This document shows positions 16,450 through 25,530 of a stretch of DNA of 64,000 nt, piece after piece. Each line of letters opens with the position of its first letter. Position 1 is the first letter of the stretch. Under the pieces are notes generated by a model that saw only the letters and a program-made list of their open reading frames with translations, made no database searches and had not been told where the DNA came from. This stretch comes from Desulfurococcaceae archaeon (GTDB lineage Archaea; Thermoproteota; Thermoprotei_A; Sulfolobales; Desulfurococcaceae). Where the stretch lies: assembly GCA_028275705.1 (NCBI GenBank), contig JAPWUD010000003.1, positions 1 to 64,000 on the forward strand. Direction: 5' to 3'. The translations under genes were made by a program, and so were the position numbers.

Positions 16450-18651
16450 CTAGGTGTATACAGATGTCTTAGTGTACTTAGGTAGTGTGCGCCTTATTTT
16501 CTCACTCCACTCGCTGTAGAATCTTACGAGTTCTTCGCTAAGGCTTGGTTTAACGATCTCTAGTGCCTTTATAAAGTATTTTCTCTCAATCTTCTTTACT
16601 AATGGATTCTCGCGTAGAGATAAAATAAATGCCTCTCTAACGAGTGCTTCGAGGTCTGCACCACTGTAATTCTCTGTGGCTTTAGCCAATTCGACGAGGT
16701 CGACGTCCTCTGCTAGAGGTAGGTACCTCGTGTGTATTCTAAGTATTTCTAGTCTTGCCTTAAAGTCGGGTGGTGGTACATATACAATTTTATCTAGTCT
16801 ACCGGGTCTAAGTAGGGCTGGGTCTAGTAGGTCTGGTCTATTTGTGGCTGCCATTACAACTACGTTGTTTAGTTCCTTTACTCCATCTAACTCTGTAATT
16901 AATTGAGTTACAACACGCTCTGTTACACCAGAGTCGCTGGCTAGCCCCCTAATGGGGGCTATTGAATCAACTTCATCGAAGAAAACTATAACGGGTGCGT
17001 GCATTCTAGCTTTTCTAAATATATCCCGGATGGCTCTCTCTGATTCACCAACCCACTTACTCAGTATTTCGGGGCCTCTCACAGCAATGAAGTTTACTCC
17101 ACTCTCCCTTGATACAGCCTTTGCTAGTAGTGTTTTTCCACAGCCTGGTGGACCATATAGAAGTAGCCCTTTAGGCGGCTTCACACCGTACTTTTCATAT
17201 AGATCTGGGTTTTTGAGTGGTAGCTCTATGTTTTCCCTTAGTACTTGTTTAACCTCTTCGAGTCCTCCAATATCGCTCCACGATATATCTGGGGCTTCAA
17301 TAAAGATCTCTCTTAGTCCACTCGGTATAATACTTCTAAATGCATGGAGGAAGTCCTCAGTGGACACTACAAGCTCTGTGAGAACCTCGTCTTGCCCACA
17401 TGAAGAGCATTTTTCAATAGTGCGCTTAATAGCCCTCATAACTGCTTCTTTTACAAGTGCAGCGAGATCTGCCCCCGTGAAGCCATGTGTCATTTCAGCT
17501 ATTTTCTCCAGGTCTACATCTGGTGCGAGTAAGCCAAGCTCTTTTAGCTTTCTAGTGTGTACACTGAGTATTTCAAAGCGCCCCCTTCTATCAGGCATTG
17601 GTATCTCTATTTCAACATCTAGTCTACCAGGCCTCCTCAAAGCTGGATCTAGTGCATTTGGTCTATTTGTTGCAGCTATGACTATTACGTTGCCCCTGCT
17701 CTCAAGCCCGTCGAGTAGTGCTAGTAGTTGAGCAACCACTCGCTTCTCAACCTCCCCTGTAACTTCATCTCTCTTAGGTGCTATAGCGTCTATTTCATCT
17801 ATGAATATTATTGCTGGATACTTCTTAGCTTTCTTCTTAGCCATTTTAAAGATCTCTCTAAGCCTCTGCTCTGACTCACCATAGAATTTACTCATTATCT
17901 CCGGTCCATTTATTACAATGAAGTATGCATTGAGCTCGTTTGCTAGAGCTTTCGCTAGTAGTGTTTTTCCACAGCCTGGTGGACCATATAGAAGAACTCC
18001 CTTCGGGGGTTCAATTCCAAGCTTTAAGAATAACTTGCGGTATTTGAAGGGGAGTTCAACTATGTCTCGCAGCTTCTGTATAGTTGCTTCTAGTCCCCCA
18101 ATATCTTCAAAGGTAACGCGGGGCACTTCGCCTACAGGCTCGTCGAAAACAATTATTTCTGTGTCTTCCCCTACGAGTGCGGGACCCCTGGGTTTGACTG
18201 TAATTACTTTAAACGGTATTTTAACCCCTTCAACCATTACAACTACTTCATCGCCTTCGTGAACTGGTTGATTCAAGATGCTATGCTTAATCCTAGTTAT
18301 AACAGAGGCATCTACAGGCGCGTGGAAGTTAACTGGCGCTAGTTTAACGACCCGGGCATACCTACGATCCACCTTCTCAATGTACACAATGTCTCCAACA
18401 TCAACCCTGGCGTTTTTCATTACAAGCATACTCAACCTAATAACCCCACTACCACGATCTTTCTCACTACCTCTACGGGCAATGGCGCCAGTCTCCTGCT
18501 CCCCCTCAATTAAGACAAGATCTCCAGGTAGAATGCCAAATTTATCCATGATCTCAGGGTCAATCTCGGCAACACCACTATACTCATCCAGCCCCGATTC
18601 CCCAACTCTAAGAGTTAATCTAACTTGCCTCAACATTTCATAATCCACCAT
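16450..18651 (-). CDS. cdc48: CDC48/VCP-type AAA+ ATPase
   Basis: A 733-residue double-ring AAA+ unfoldase: N-terminal CDC48 double-psi barrel and CDC48_2 domains (1-190), then D1 and D2. Each AAA module has Walker A ([13 protein letters not shown], twice), Walker B ([12 protein letters not shown] and [12 protein letters not shown]) and sensor/arginine-finger regions ([30 protein letters not shown]). It unfolds proteins, probably for the proteasome. A short insert between D1 and D2 has CSSCGQ. The ORF track runs through the tRNA-Val gene; the real start is ATG 18651, 29 bases after that tRNA, with no TATA box between. The mRNA probably begins upstream of the tRNA. Confidence 0.95.
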   Translation of the reverse strand: MVDYEMLRQVRLTLRVGESGLDEYSGVAEIDPEIMDKFGILPGDLVLIEGEQETGAIARRGSEKDRGSGVIRLSMLVMKNARVDVGDIVYIEKVDRRYARVVKLAPVNFHAPVDASVITRIKHSILNQPVHEGDEVVVMVEGVKIPFKVITVKPRGPALVGEDTEIIVFDEPVGEVPRVTFEDIGGLEATIQKLRDIVELPFKYRKLFLKLGIEPPKGVLLYGPPGCGKTLLAKALANELNAYFIVINGPEIMSKFYGESEQRLREIFKMAKKKAKKYPAIIFIDEIDAIAPKRDEVTGEVEKRVVAQLLALLDGLESRGNVIVIAATNRPNALDPALRRPGRLDVEIEIPMPDRRGRFEILSVHTRKLKELGLLAPDVDLEKIAEMTHGFTGADLAALVKEAVMRAIKRTIEKCSSCGQDEVLTELVVSTEDFLHAFRSIIPSGLREIFIEAPDISWSDIGGLEEVKQVLRENIELPLKNPDLYEKYGVKPPKGLLLYGPPGCGKTLLAKAVSRESGVNFIAVRGPEILSKWVGESERAIRDIFRKARMHAPVIVFFDEVDSIAPIRGLASDSGVTERVVTQLITELDGVKELNNVVVMAATNRPDLLDPALLRPGRLDKIVYVPPPDFKARLEILRIHTRYLPLAEDVDLVELAKATENYSGADLEALVREAFILSLRENPLVKKIERKYFIKALEIVKPSLSEELVRFYSEWSEKIRRTLPKYTKTSVYT

Positions 18652-18680
18652 TATTATCCAAGCAGTAGAACCACATCTAG

Positions 18681-18754
18681 TGGGCCCGCGGGGATTTGAA
18701 CCCCGGACCTCCGCCTCGTCAGGGCGGCATCCTACCAGGCTAGACGACGGGCCC
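18681..18754 (-). tRNA. tRNA-Val(GAC)
   Basis: A full cloverleaf: acceptor GGGCCCG/CGGGCCC, anticodon stem CCGCC/GGCGG around loop CTGACGA, T-arm CGGGGTTCAAATCCCCG, discriminator A. It has no intron, the only tRNA here without one. CCA is not encoded. A TATA-like TTTTTAAAC lies upstream on this strand near 18780. The cdc48 start codon follows 29 bases downstream on the same strand. Confidence 0.93.
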
Positions 18755-18810
18755 TTCAATCATAGAACATGGTTAATGGGTTTAAAAATAGATTAGAGAA
18801 TAGATCGCAG

Positions 18811-18936
18811 TGGGCCCGGGGGGATTTGAACCCCCGACCTACGGGTCTCTCCTCCAGACTTATATCATCCCTGTTAGTCAATTGACCCGTAGTGAAGTCT
18901 GGAGCCCGCCGCTCCGCCTGGCTGAGCTACGGGCCC
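18811..18936 (-). tRNA. tRNA-Trp(CCA) with a 52-nt intron
   Basis: Acceptor GGGCCCG/CGGGCCC with discriminator A. The anticodon stem GCGGG/CCCGT is interrupted after position 37 by about 52 bases, giving a mature loop CTCCAGA with anticodon CCA. The intron holds a 9-nt stretch complementary to exon positions around 39, followed by UUGA and then AUGAUA, which resemble D and C boxes. It also holds AAGTCTGGAG, complementary to the anticodon region, which forms the splicing motif and may act as a guide. Removal should be by the bulge-helix-bulge endonuclease. Confidence 0.92.
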
Positions 18937-19040
18937 ACTGCAGGTCATCCCATTAATAGATTTTGGATACAAGGTATTAAAAACCTTATTTCTATATTCA
19001 TAGTATCAAGGGAAAGTGCTTAATCACGGTGCTTTAAGCA

Positions 19041-19538
19041 TTGAAATACCCACTTGACAGGATATGTATAAAGAGTGGTGTTTACTGCCCCTCTTGCCAG
19101 AGGAAGATAGAGTCTGGCGTTGTATCTGAGGTGGATTTAATGGTTTTAAGGGAGCTTGTAGTCTTAGAGGATAAATTGAAGTTTCTAAAGAAGGGTGAGT
19201 ATGTAAAGTCCATTGACTCTGGGAATGAAGTAGTGGTGTTAGTTAAAGGGGGTTTTGAACAAGTGGAGTTAGTGCAATTAGAGAGGGAACTATCCAGCGT
19301 ACTTGGGAGAAAAATTAGAGTTGTAGAGTATGTTAGCGACTCTAGAAGGCTGATCGAGCAGTTAATAGTGCCTGCATCTCTATTAGGTGTGAACAAAATA
19401 TGGCTTCCAACAGGCGAAGAAGTGATCAGCATAAGGATACCGAGGAGAGATAGGAGGATCATTGGTAAAAATAAAGAACAATACGAGGCTCTCATAGAGC
19501 AAATAACCGGTGTTAAAGCAAGAATTGTTTTTGAATAA
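19041..19538 (+). CDS. NusA-like KH-domain protein with N-terminal zinc-binding motif
   Basis: A 165-residue protein of the archaeal transcription-elongation NusA-like family. The N-terminus has CIKSGVYCPSCQRKI, followed by a KH-like core and a second one near the C-terminus (VISIRIPRRDRRIIGKNKEQ) with a GxxG-type loop. NKIWLPTGE before it is conserved in this group. It is expected to bind RNA, possibly with RNA polymerase. The start is TTG, nine bases after GGTG. It stands alone between the tRNA-Trp gene and convergent truD. Confidence 0.75.
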   Translation: MKYPLDRICIKSGVYCPSCQRKIESGVVSEVDLMVLRELVVLEDKLKFLKKGEYVKSIDSGNEVVVLVKGGFEQVELVQLERELSSVLGRKIRVVEYVSDSRRLIEQLIVPASLLGVNKIWLPTGEEVISIRIPRRDRRIIGKNKEQYEALIEQITGVKARIVFE

Positions 19539-19560
19539 AATGCTCCTAGCTCTATATCCG

Positions 19561-20649
19561 TTAATCTCTGAAAACTAAGTTCTCTTTAAAAACCTCTCTC
19601 AAGACTATGGAGGCGTAGAAACCAGGATTTAGCTCAAACTCATAGATCAAATCATGATCAGAGCACAATACATTGCTTCCTCTGGGTATGAAGTAGCCAA
19701 TCCTATAGAAACAAGGTAGTTTCGAGGAGTTCACAATTCCAACCCCCTCAGATTTAAATACTTCACCGTAGAGAGTAATGGAGCCTGGGCAGCCAGGCAT
19801 TGGTATCTCAGTTGACAATCCACTAAATCCTGTTGACTCAATGATTTTATTTAAGGCGAGATTGTATAGATAGCTAGCGTAAGCATCAATTAGTAATCCA
19901 CGAGTTATGCGTATTAGTTTCTCAACTCCACTATTAATACTTGAGGAGACGTATTGGTATTCATATAATAAATCCTTGTAATTCCTCTGTAGCCTCTTAA
20001 CCACAACCTCTACTTCTTCACGAGGATAAATCGTCGATAGTAGTGTACTTGAAAGTAAGTCCTCCCTACCTAGCAGTATGTATTTTCCAAGTATATGTGT
20101 ATTGTATCGTTTAACCCCGAATCGCTGGTATCCATAGTATGATGGAAGACCAATTGAATTAATTAGATTAATTATTTCTCTTAGTTCACCACGTATTGAA
20201 GCACTGGCATTTCTTATCAACACTCTAAACTTATTTCCCAGGAAAAAGCCTTTAACAGGTTTTCTACGTGTAAACCCAAGTAGCTCAACCCGAAGACCCT
20301 TGTATTCAATTGGCAATGTAGATTTATCCAATAGATGTGATTTAATGAAGAAGTGGGAAATAGTGGTTGCACTCTTATCCTTTACCCCGAAGAAAAGTAT
20401 GTTCGAAGATGGTAAGCCGAGCTTCCTTGATACTACTTCAACTGCTTTAAGTGTATCAATATTCCTCTTCATAACCCTCAAAACCGCGTATTCCCCCCTC
20501 TCATTGTTAAACCCTATTTTCTCGAAGTCTATGATCTCCTCGACTATGAAGGATTCTGCATTTGGAGAGTACTCTATTGGTAGCTTCTTCTCTGTAATAG
20601 CGTACTTTATTCCAGTGGCGTAGTCGAGTGGGTGAGGATATGTAATCAT
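19561..20649 (-). CDS. truD: tRNA pseudouridine synthase TruD
   Basis: A 362-residue TruD-family enzyme, which makes pseudouridine 13 in tRNA. The catalytic region is FFGVKDKSATTSHFF around residue 85, and GYQRFGVKRYNTHILGK near 180 is the second family motif. An inserted TRUD domain follows. I start at ATG 20649, behind GTGGT, rather than the track GTG 20658 that overlaps the pth2 stop. The gene follows pth2 closely on the same strand, so the two are probably one operon. Confidence 0.93.
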   Translation of the reverse strand: MITYPHPLDYATGIKYAITEKKLPIEYSPNAESFIVEEIIDFEKIGFNNERGEYAVLRVMKRNIDTLKAVEVVSRKLGLPSSNILFFGVKDKSATTISHFFIKSHLLDKSTLPIEYKGLRVELLGFTRRKPVKGFFLGNKFRVLIRNASASIRGELREIINLINSIGLPSYYGYQRFGVKRYNTHILGKYILLGREDLLSSTLLSTIYPREEVEVVVKRLQRNYKDLLYEYQYVSSSINSGVEKLIRITRGLLIDAYASYLYNLALNKIIESTGFSGLSTEIPMPGCPGSITLYGEVFKSEGVGIVNSSKLPCFYRIGYFIPRGSNVLCSDHDLIYEFELNPGFYASIVLREVFKENLVFRD

Positions 20650-20657
20650 TGAGACCA

Positions 20658-21008
20658 CTATAGGGTCTTTAAGTGGCCTGTAATCCTGTCTATTCTCTCA
20701 TCTGGAGCCGGCCCTATTCCAACAGCTGTGATTGTGCCTGGTGGGAGCTCTGTGAGGCCTGCATCAGCTATCACTACTGCTGGAAGCCCACTACTCCTCG
20801 CCTTCTCATAGATATCTATTAATTCCCTCTCACTGGACACCTTTAACACTACTTTCTTCTGCCCACTATCAAGCCATTCTCTAAACCAATCTGGATAGTG
20901 TTTCATCGCTGTTAACGCAGCGGAGACAGCTGCGTGTGCAGCTTGCACTGCTACTTTACCCTTACTCATGTCTAAATCTACTCTGACAACAATAACTTGC
21001 TTCAGCAT
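20658..21008 (-). CDS. pth2: Peptidyl-tRNA hydrolase, Pth2 type
   Basis: A 116-residue enzyme that frees tRNA from dropped-off peptidyl-tRNA. The DMSKGKVAVQAAHAAVSA signature at the N-terminus and the IADAGLTELPPGTITAVGIGP segment identify the archaeal/eukaryotic Pth2 family at its normal length. ATG start at 21008; it is divergent from the zinc-ribbon/aEF1B pair and leads into truD. Confidence 0.96.
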   Translation of the reverse strand: MLKQVIVVRVDLDMSKGKVAVQAAHAAVSAALTAMKHYPDWFREWLDSGQKKVVLKVSSERELIDIYEKARSSGLPAVVIADAGLTELPPGTITAVGIGPAPDERIDRITGHLKTL

Positions 21009-21079
21009 TTACCACCATTAATTTATAAGCTTTTTAATCTATGAAAAACCCTTTAGAGCAATAAGTAAGGGTGGCTAAT

Positions 21080-21289
21080 TTGAGTACTGTGCTTAGGGAA
21101 GAAATTAAACTACATGAAACAGCAGTAATGGCTATTTGTACAAGTTGTAAAAAGCCTTTCTCCCCAGGGGAGCATGGAGTTGAGTTTCCATGCCCTAACT
21201 GTGGAAAAGCAATTATTAGGAGGTGTAAGAGATGCCGAAAACTCGCAGTAGAATACGTCTGCCCCAACTGTGGCTTTAGAGGGCCGTGA
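21080..21289 (+). CDS. Small archaeal zinc-ribbon RNA-binding protein
   Basis: A short protein with two zinc ribbons: CTSCKKPF..., CPNCGKA, then CKRCRKLA and CPNCGFRGP at the C-terminus. This matches the archaeal family annotated as a zinc-ribbon RNA-binding protein involved in translation. I place the start at TTG 21080 behind AAGGGTGG. An internal ATG at 21128 gives a 53-residue core and is the alternative. It lies ten bases before the aEF1B gene, and the same pairing is common in archaea. Confidence 0.8.
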   Translation: MSTVLREEIKLHETAVMAICTSCKKPFSPGEHGVEFPCPNCGKAIIRRCKRCRKLAVEYVCPNCGFRGP

Positions 21290-21299
21290 GGTGGTTGAA

Positions 21300-21575
21300 G
21301 TGGCGAAAGTAGCTGTTTTCCTAAGGATATTCCCGGAGGATATCTCTACAAGCCTTGAGAACATAGTCAAGGAGATCGAGCAAAAACTACCACAGGGGTA
21401 TAGCCTTAAAGCATGGGATGAAGAACCAATAGCTTTTGGGCTAAAAGCGCTGAGACTATTAATAACAATGCCCGAGGAGATTGAGGGGGGTACAGAGCCG
21501 CTAGAGCAACTAATAAGCCAAGTACCAGGTGTAAGCCAAGTAGAAGTATTAATGGTGCACAGAGTCCTCGAATAG
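21300..21575 (+). CDS. Elongation factor 1-beta (aEF1B)
   Basis: A 91-residue guanine nucleotide exchange factor for aEF1A. The sequence AKVAVFLRIFPED at the start, LKAWDEEPIAFGLKALRLLI in the middle and VPGVSQVEVLMVHRVL at the end are typical for the family. The start is GTG 21300, five bases after GAGGTGG. The track start at 21270 lies inside the upstream zinc-ribbon gene and adds non-family residues. Confidence 0.93.
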   Translation: MAKVAVFLRIFPEDISTSLENIVKEIEQKLPQGYSLKAWDEEPIAFGLKALRLLITMPEEIEGGTEPLEQLISQVPGVSQVEVLMVHRVLE

Positions 21576-21899
21576 CTGCGAAAATAATAGAGCTATGTAA
21601 AACCAATAGCTTTTTATAAACCCTAAATCCCCTCCTCTACGAGAACACATAAATTCGACACTAGTGGAAAACTACAAGAAACGCGCAAAGTGCGTATTCA
21701 TCCAAACTCCATAAGACCTCTGTAAACCCATAATGCTATAGAGCTACATAACTCCAAAGAGAAGTATTAGTCCTCTTGATGCGGGCCTTTTCAGCATACT
21801 TCAGATTAACTAACCCGGGCTCTCTCTTCATCGGAACCTTGTAGAAGATTATTGTTTCTTGGTCTTATAATCCTAACAATAAGTATAGACCACTGCTTT
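21576..21899. other. Intergenic region between convergent genes with a possible decayed ORF
   Basis: No intact gene is recognised. A plus-strand TATA-like TTTTTATAAAC occurs near 21610. On the minus strand a short open stretch (21736-21831) encodes about 31 residues beginning MKREPGLVNLKYAEK, preceded in frame by further protein-like codons and followed, after one stop, by more. This looks like a decayed coding remnant, but no family can be named. Confidence 0.3.
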
Positions 21900-22478
21900 C
21901 TACGTTTTTTCTTCTTTTCTCCATAGTTCCGTCATTCTCCGTCTTCTCAGTGTGTACATTTCCCTATCTATGTACTTATATACAGTTGCGTGCATTCTCC
22001 CCTGTATGAGCATTTCTATGGCTTTTTTCGCAATGTTCGCTGTTTCATAGTCTCCTATAATGGCTACGTAGTGGTCGTATATAGAGATATATGTACCAGT
22101 ATACTCCTCGAGAATTCTACGTGCTTTACCCTCTTCACCTATAATTCTCCCCAATACTCTCTTGACATGGTTTGGCTTGTCTCCAACATATTGCCTCACA
22201 TCTACTACCTCGAGAACTTGGTCGTCTTCGAGTAGTCTAAATGCTCTCTCTGGGCTAAATCCATAGCCAATAGCGCGGACAATGTTTTGAGCCTTTATGA
22301 GCTCTAGCGCGGTTGTACTGGGAGAGGCGGGTTCAATAATTACACTCCCTGTTTGTGTATCTACCGTGAGAAGAGTTTTTGTCTTCTCCTCGATCTCTTT
22401 TCTCACCGACCCCTCTCGGCCGAGGAGTACTCCAATTCTATCTAGTGGAAGCTTCTCGTAGAGCCTTGTTACACCCAT
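21900..22478 (-). CDS. KH-domain rRNA processing protein (Pno1/Dim2 family)
   Basis: A 192-residue protein with two KH modules: LPLDRIGVLLGREGSVRKEIEE (residues 8-35) and VLGRIIGEEGKARRILEEYTG (residues 115-140). This is the archaeal homologue of Pno1/Dim2, which binds the 3' end region of 16S rRNA with Nob1 during small-subunit maturation. I start at ATG 22478, whose A overlaps the rio1 stop in TAATG, with AAGG six bases before. It is the last gene of the aIF1A-rio1-pno1 operon. Confidence 0.9.
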   Translation of the reverse strand: MGVTRLYEKLPLDRIGVLLGREGSVRKEIEEKTKTLLTVDTQTGSVIIEPASPSTTALELIKAQNIVRAIGYGFSPERAFRLLEDDQVLEVVDVRQYVGDKPNHVKRVLGRIIGEEGKARRILEEYTGTYISIYDHYVAIIGDYETANIAKKAIEMLIQGRMHATVYKYIDREMYTLRRRRMTELWRKEEKT

Positions 22479-23296
22479 TATAAACCTTCCTTTCTCCTCT
22501 CGAGACATGGTAGAACCCTTTTGAAAACTGCTTCATCGTCCTCTACTTCAATCCCAGCTTCTTTCCTAAAAAATCTATTTATGTTTTCTACATCTCTTTT
22601 GAGAAACTCCTTTGCATTAGGGTGATTTATGTCTACTGCTTGACTCACGTCTATAATCACAATGTCTATTTCTGGTTTTAGCATTACATTGTACTCTGAT
22701 AGATCACCATGTATTAACTTAGCTCTGCAGACTATTTTCTCTAGTTCATCGAGAATCAATCTATATACATCCCCAAGCTCCTCTACTGTTAGATCCCTAT
22801 ATGCCTCCACTAGGAGTGGATATCGTTCACGGCCCTCACCAATAAACTCCATGACTAAAACGTTATTAAGACACGCTATTGGCTTAGGTACTTTTACACC
22901 TGCTTCATGCATTTTCGAGAGGTTTCGATACTCTTTCCTAGCCCATGTATATATCAGTGAACGAGTATTCCTTATTTTTAAACCCTCGAATCTAGGGTCT
23001 CCAATAATATACTTGTATATACTCTTGCGGAACTCTGCTGAGCTAGTGAGATATATTTTTAGGGCGAGGGGCTCTCCGCTTCTACCATAACCGAGGTATA
23101 CTCTTGATTCTTTACCAGCACTTATTACCCCATTAATCTTCCGGAGTACACCTCTTCTATAAAGTTCAATTATTGTTAAGACCGTGGAGGTGTCAAAAAC
23201 TTCTTCAACTACCTCAAAGAGGTCTTTGTCTTTTACTCTCTCCTCCCATTCTTTAGTAGCCTCCTTTACAAGTCTATCAATTTCATCGATCCTCAT
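22478..23296 (-). CDS. rio1: Rio1-type serine protein kinase
   Basis: A 272-residue atypical kinase. ATP-lysine motif PLALKIYLTSSAEFRKS, catalytic loop KLIHGDLSEYNVML and metal motif IVIIDVSQAVDINHPNA are the RIO signature. Rio1 acts in late small-ribosomal-subunit maturation. It overlaps aIF1A by four bases and pno1 by one, indicating translational coupling. The combination with Pno1 fits a shared ribosome-assembly role. Confidence 0.95.
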   Translation of the reverse strand: MRIDEIDRLVKEATKEWEERVKDKDLFEVVEEVFDTSTVLTIIELYRRGVLRKINGVISAGKESRVYLGYGRSGEPLALKIYLTSSAEFRKSIYKYIIGDPRFEGLKIRNTRSLIYTWARKEYRNLSKMHEAGVKVPKPIACLNNVLVMEFIGEGRERYPLLVEAYRDLTVEELGDVYRLILDELEKIVCRAKLIHGDLSEYNVMLKPEIDIVIIDVSQAVDINHPNAKEFLKRDVENINRFFRKEAGIEVEDDEAVFKRVLPCLERRKEGL

Positions 23297-23631
23297 ATAG
23301 CGCCACTAATGGCATCTATGAACTCCTTTGGTACAATGCCTTGCTCAACAAGCTTCTCTACTTCGTTTCTAGCATATTTGTGTATAATGTCTCCTTTATC
23401 AGAACCCATACTCCACAATCCCACGAGTACAATATCCCCCTCCATGATCCAGACTTTCTTCCTCAACTTCCCCGGTATTCTCGCTTTCCTATCATATCCA
23501 TCAAGGCACTTCACTGCAACGTAGTCTCCACCTAGGTGTTTTACAACACCACATATAACTATCGCCTCCTCGGGGTTTGGAAGCGGGATATTTACTGGTT
23601 TCTCTTCAACTGCTCCTTTCTTCTTACCCAA
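23293..23631 (-). CDS. Translation initiation factor aIF1A
   Basis: A 112-residue OB-fold factor (residues 25-90) with GGDYVAVKCLDGYDRKARIPGKLRKKVWIMEGDIVLV in segments typical of eIF1A/IF1. It occupies the A site of the small subunit during initiation. A basic N-terminus (GKKKG) matches eukaryotic-type tails. First gene of a coupled operon with rio1 and pno1. Confidence 0.95.
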   Translation of the reverse strand: MGKKKGAVEEKPVNIPLPNPEEAIVICGVVKHLGGDYVAVKCLDGYDRKARIPGKLRKKVWIMEGDIVLVGLWSMGSDKGDIIHKYARNEVEKLVEQGIVPKEFIDAISGAI

Positions 23632-23640
23632 TTAACCACC

Positions 23641-24687
23641 CTATTTAACCGGCATAATAGACTCTATATTGTCTGCCCTAATTAATATAACCTTGCATCC
23701 TGGTTTGAGGCCCTCGAGTAATTTACTCTGCTTAATTACCCTCACCTCGCTTGTCGCGGGGTTTTCAATCACTATTTTATCTCCAATTACCTCCTTAACT
23801 ATGAATTCTTCTCTCTCAACCCTCACTGGTTGTTTTAACTCTCCTCTCCAATACATATCTACATCGACTTCCTCAATACTTCCCGTCTCGGGGTTTAATA
23901 CTAGTAGTGTTTTTTGATCAATTGATTTGACGATGCCCACTCTACCCTTATAGACAACCACCTCTTCTTCGCTAAATACAGGTATTCTAGCAACATATGT
24001 AACTACTCCAATCCACTTACCGCTAGATGCGTCAAAACGCGTTGGTCTAAAAGAAGATGTTATCTTTGCAGAGTACTTTTTAACCAAGGCTTCGAGAACT
24101 CTCTTTGCATCTGTAGCTTCATCAAGCTCCAAGTCCACTCCCTCAACTAATTCTTTAATATCCACTATGGAGTCTTCACTCACGGCATTTAATGCAGTAC
24201 TAACCACTTGCTCTAGCACTCTCCTCGAATAGTTTTTAGTGGTAAATCTTATTTGTACGAGGTGAGTGAATTTCCCTGTTTTCCTCGCTATACACCGAGG
24301 GCATTTTTGATGCACGATTTTAGCTATAATTGACTTCTCGAGTCTTAATGGTTTATCATCAATACTAATCTCTAATTCAACTAAAGCTTTTATCGTGGAG
24401 GCGTCTACCTGCTCCCAGCTCTCTATGTATAAATTAATTAACTTGGCTCCATCAATTAAGTTTTTACCGAGTTCACGCGTTAAAACTTGTTCAAGTACCT
24501 CTGGTATTGAGAGCGCTGGATACCACTCACCCCTAATAAGCCAAGAGCCGCAGGATGGACATGTAGTAAGCTTTACTTCGGGGATTTGCTTGAATAAATC
24601 AACGTATTTAATGAAGCAGTCTGGGCAGTAGCCACGTATAAGCTTCTCCCTAGGCGTAGGCTTACCGCACTTTACACAATACCACAT
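23641..24687 (-). CDS. NMD3-family protein
   Basis: A 348-residue protein. The N-terminus has two CxxC pairs (CVKCGKPTP and CPDCFIKY), then CPSCGSWL and a later CPRCIA pair, as in Nmd3. Eukaryotic Nmd3 binds the large ribosomal subunit for export; the archaeal homologue probably acts in 60S-like subunit maturation. The C-terminal part is beta-rich. It stands between DUF424 and aIF1A on the same strand, each within ten bases, so it shares their transcript. Confidence 0.88.
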   Translation of the reverse strand: MWYCVKCGKPTPREKLIRGYCPDCFIKYVDLFKQIPEVKLTTCPSCGSWLIRGEWYPALSIPEVLEQVLTRELGKNLIDGAKLINLYIESWEQVDASTIKALVELEISIDDKPLRLEKSIIAKIVHQKCPRCIARKTGKFTHLVQIRFTTKNYSRRVLEQVVSTALNAVSEDSIVDIKELVEGVDLELDEATDAKRVLEALVKKYSAKITSSFRPTRFDASSGKWIGVVTYVARIPVFSEEEVVVYKGRVGIVKSIDQKTLLVLNPETGSIEEVDVDMYWRGELKQPVRVEREEFIVKEVIGDKIVIENPATSEVRVIKQSKLLEGLKPGCKVILIRADNIESIMPVK

Positions 24688-24688
24688 T

Positions 24689-25003
24689 TTAAGCCCTCGC
24701 GAAAAAGGCTATTGGAACATTATCCACTAGTAGAATCGCCTCTTCATGAATAAATCCAGCACTTAAAGCTATTTCCACAGTGTTCTTGCCAACTAGGTTT
24801 GCACCACTAGCTTTTTTCAACACCTCGACTAGTTCCTCAGGGTTCCTCAACTCCCCTTTAAAAAACAGTGGATCCACGTAGAATTTCACTCTACGTGTTG
24901 AATCTATAAGGGTAGCCCCAATTAACTCTACATCGCAGGCTGCTACGAGGACTTCACCCTCAACATTATATATTTTAACATATATTTTCCTGCCACTAGT
25001 CAT
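24689..25003 (-). CDS. DUF424-family protein
   Basis: A 104-residue protein of the archaeal DUF424 (COG2412) family, recognised by ASGANLVGKNTVEIALSAGFI near the end. Function unknown; related proteins are widely found beside aIF2-beta and Nmd3, as here. I start at ATG 25003; the track GTG at 25012 abuts the aIF2-beta stop. Confidence 0.78.
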   Translation of the reverse strand: MTSGRKIYVKIYNVEGEVLVAACDVELIGATLIDSTRRVKFYVDPLFFKGELRNPEELVEVLKKASGANLVGKNTVEIALSAGFIHEEAILLVDNVPIAFFARA

Positions 25004-25012
25004 GAATATCAC

Positions 25013-25438
25013 TTAGAATGCCTGGAAAGAAGTCTCAGCACCGCATGCATCACACTTTAATATGAAGACCTTCCCCTTCTTAGTGAGCTTAGTGTGGAAT
25101 GAACCACATGTTGAGCACTTAACATACTTCTGGATAAATCTCTCGAGTAGTTGGTTTATTGCCGCAGCGTTGAATTTTCCTCGGAGCTCTAATTGACCCG
25201 CTTCATTAGTAGAGCCTGGGACGTTGAGTTCTTTCATGAAATATCTTTTCAGTAACTCCTCGTCTCGGTTTAGGGCTTGCGCGATAACTCTAAAGTTCTG
25301 TATAATGGTTTTATTACCTATGACTAAAACACTTGCTTTTGGAACCTCAAATACTTCTTCACTACCTCTTCTACCAGCTAGCTTTGTGAAAGCCCGTTCT
25401 AATAACTCTTCATATTTGTATTCATATATGTTTTTCAA
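25013..25438 (-). CDS. Translation initiation factor aIF2 beta
   Basis: A 141-residue subunit of the heterotrimeric aIF2 that brings initiator tRNA to the ribosome. The core (ASVLVIGNKTIIQNF, then LKRYFMKELNVPGSTNEAGQ) is followed by a C-terminal four-cysteine zinc ribbon (VKCSTCGSFHTKL...LKCDACGA). The start is TTG. First gene in the aIF2-beta/DUF424/NMD3/aIF1A/rio1/pno1 run of minus-strand genes. Confidence 0.95.
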   Translation of the reverse strand: MKNIYEYKYEELLERAFTKLAGRRGSEEVFEVPKASVLVIGNKTIIQNFRVIAQALNRDEELLKRYFMKELNVPGSTNEAGQLELRGKFNAAAINQLLERFIQKYVKCSTCGSFHTKLTKKGKVFILKCDACGAETSFQAF

Positions 25439-25530
25439 TTCATTAGCACCTATAGCTTCATAATCTAAATTAGGGTGTATTATAATTAAAAGTAGCTTTA
25501 CTAGGGACGCATTGTTGAAGTGAATAGAGG

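Noticed and set aside
18652-18759. N-terminal 36 residues of the CDC48 ORF in the track
   Set aside because: They translate the tRNA-Val gene; CDC48 proteins begin near [12 protein letters not shown].
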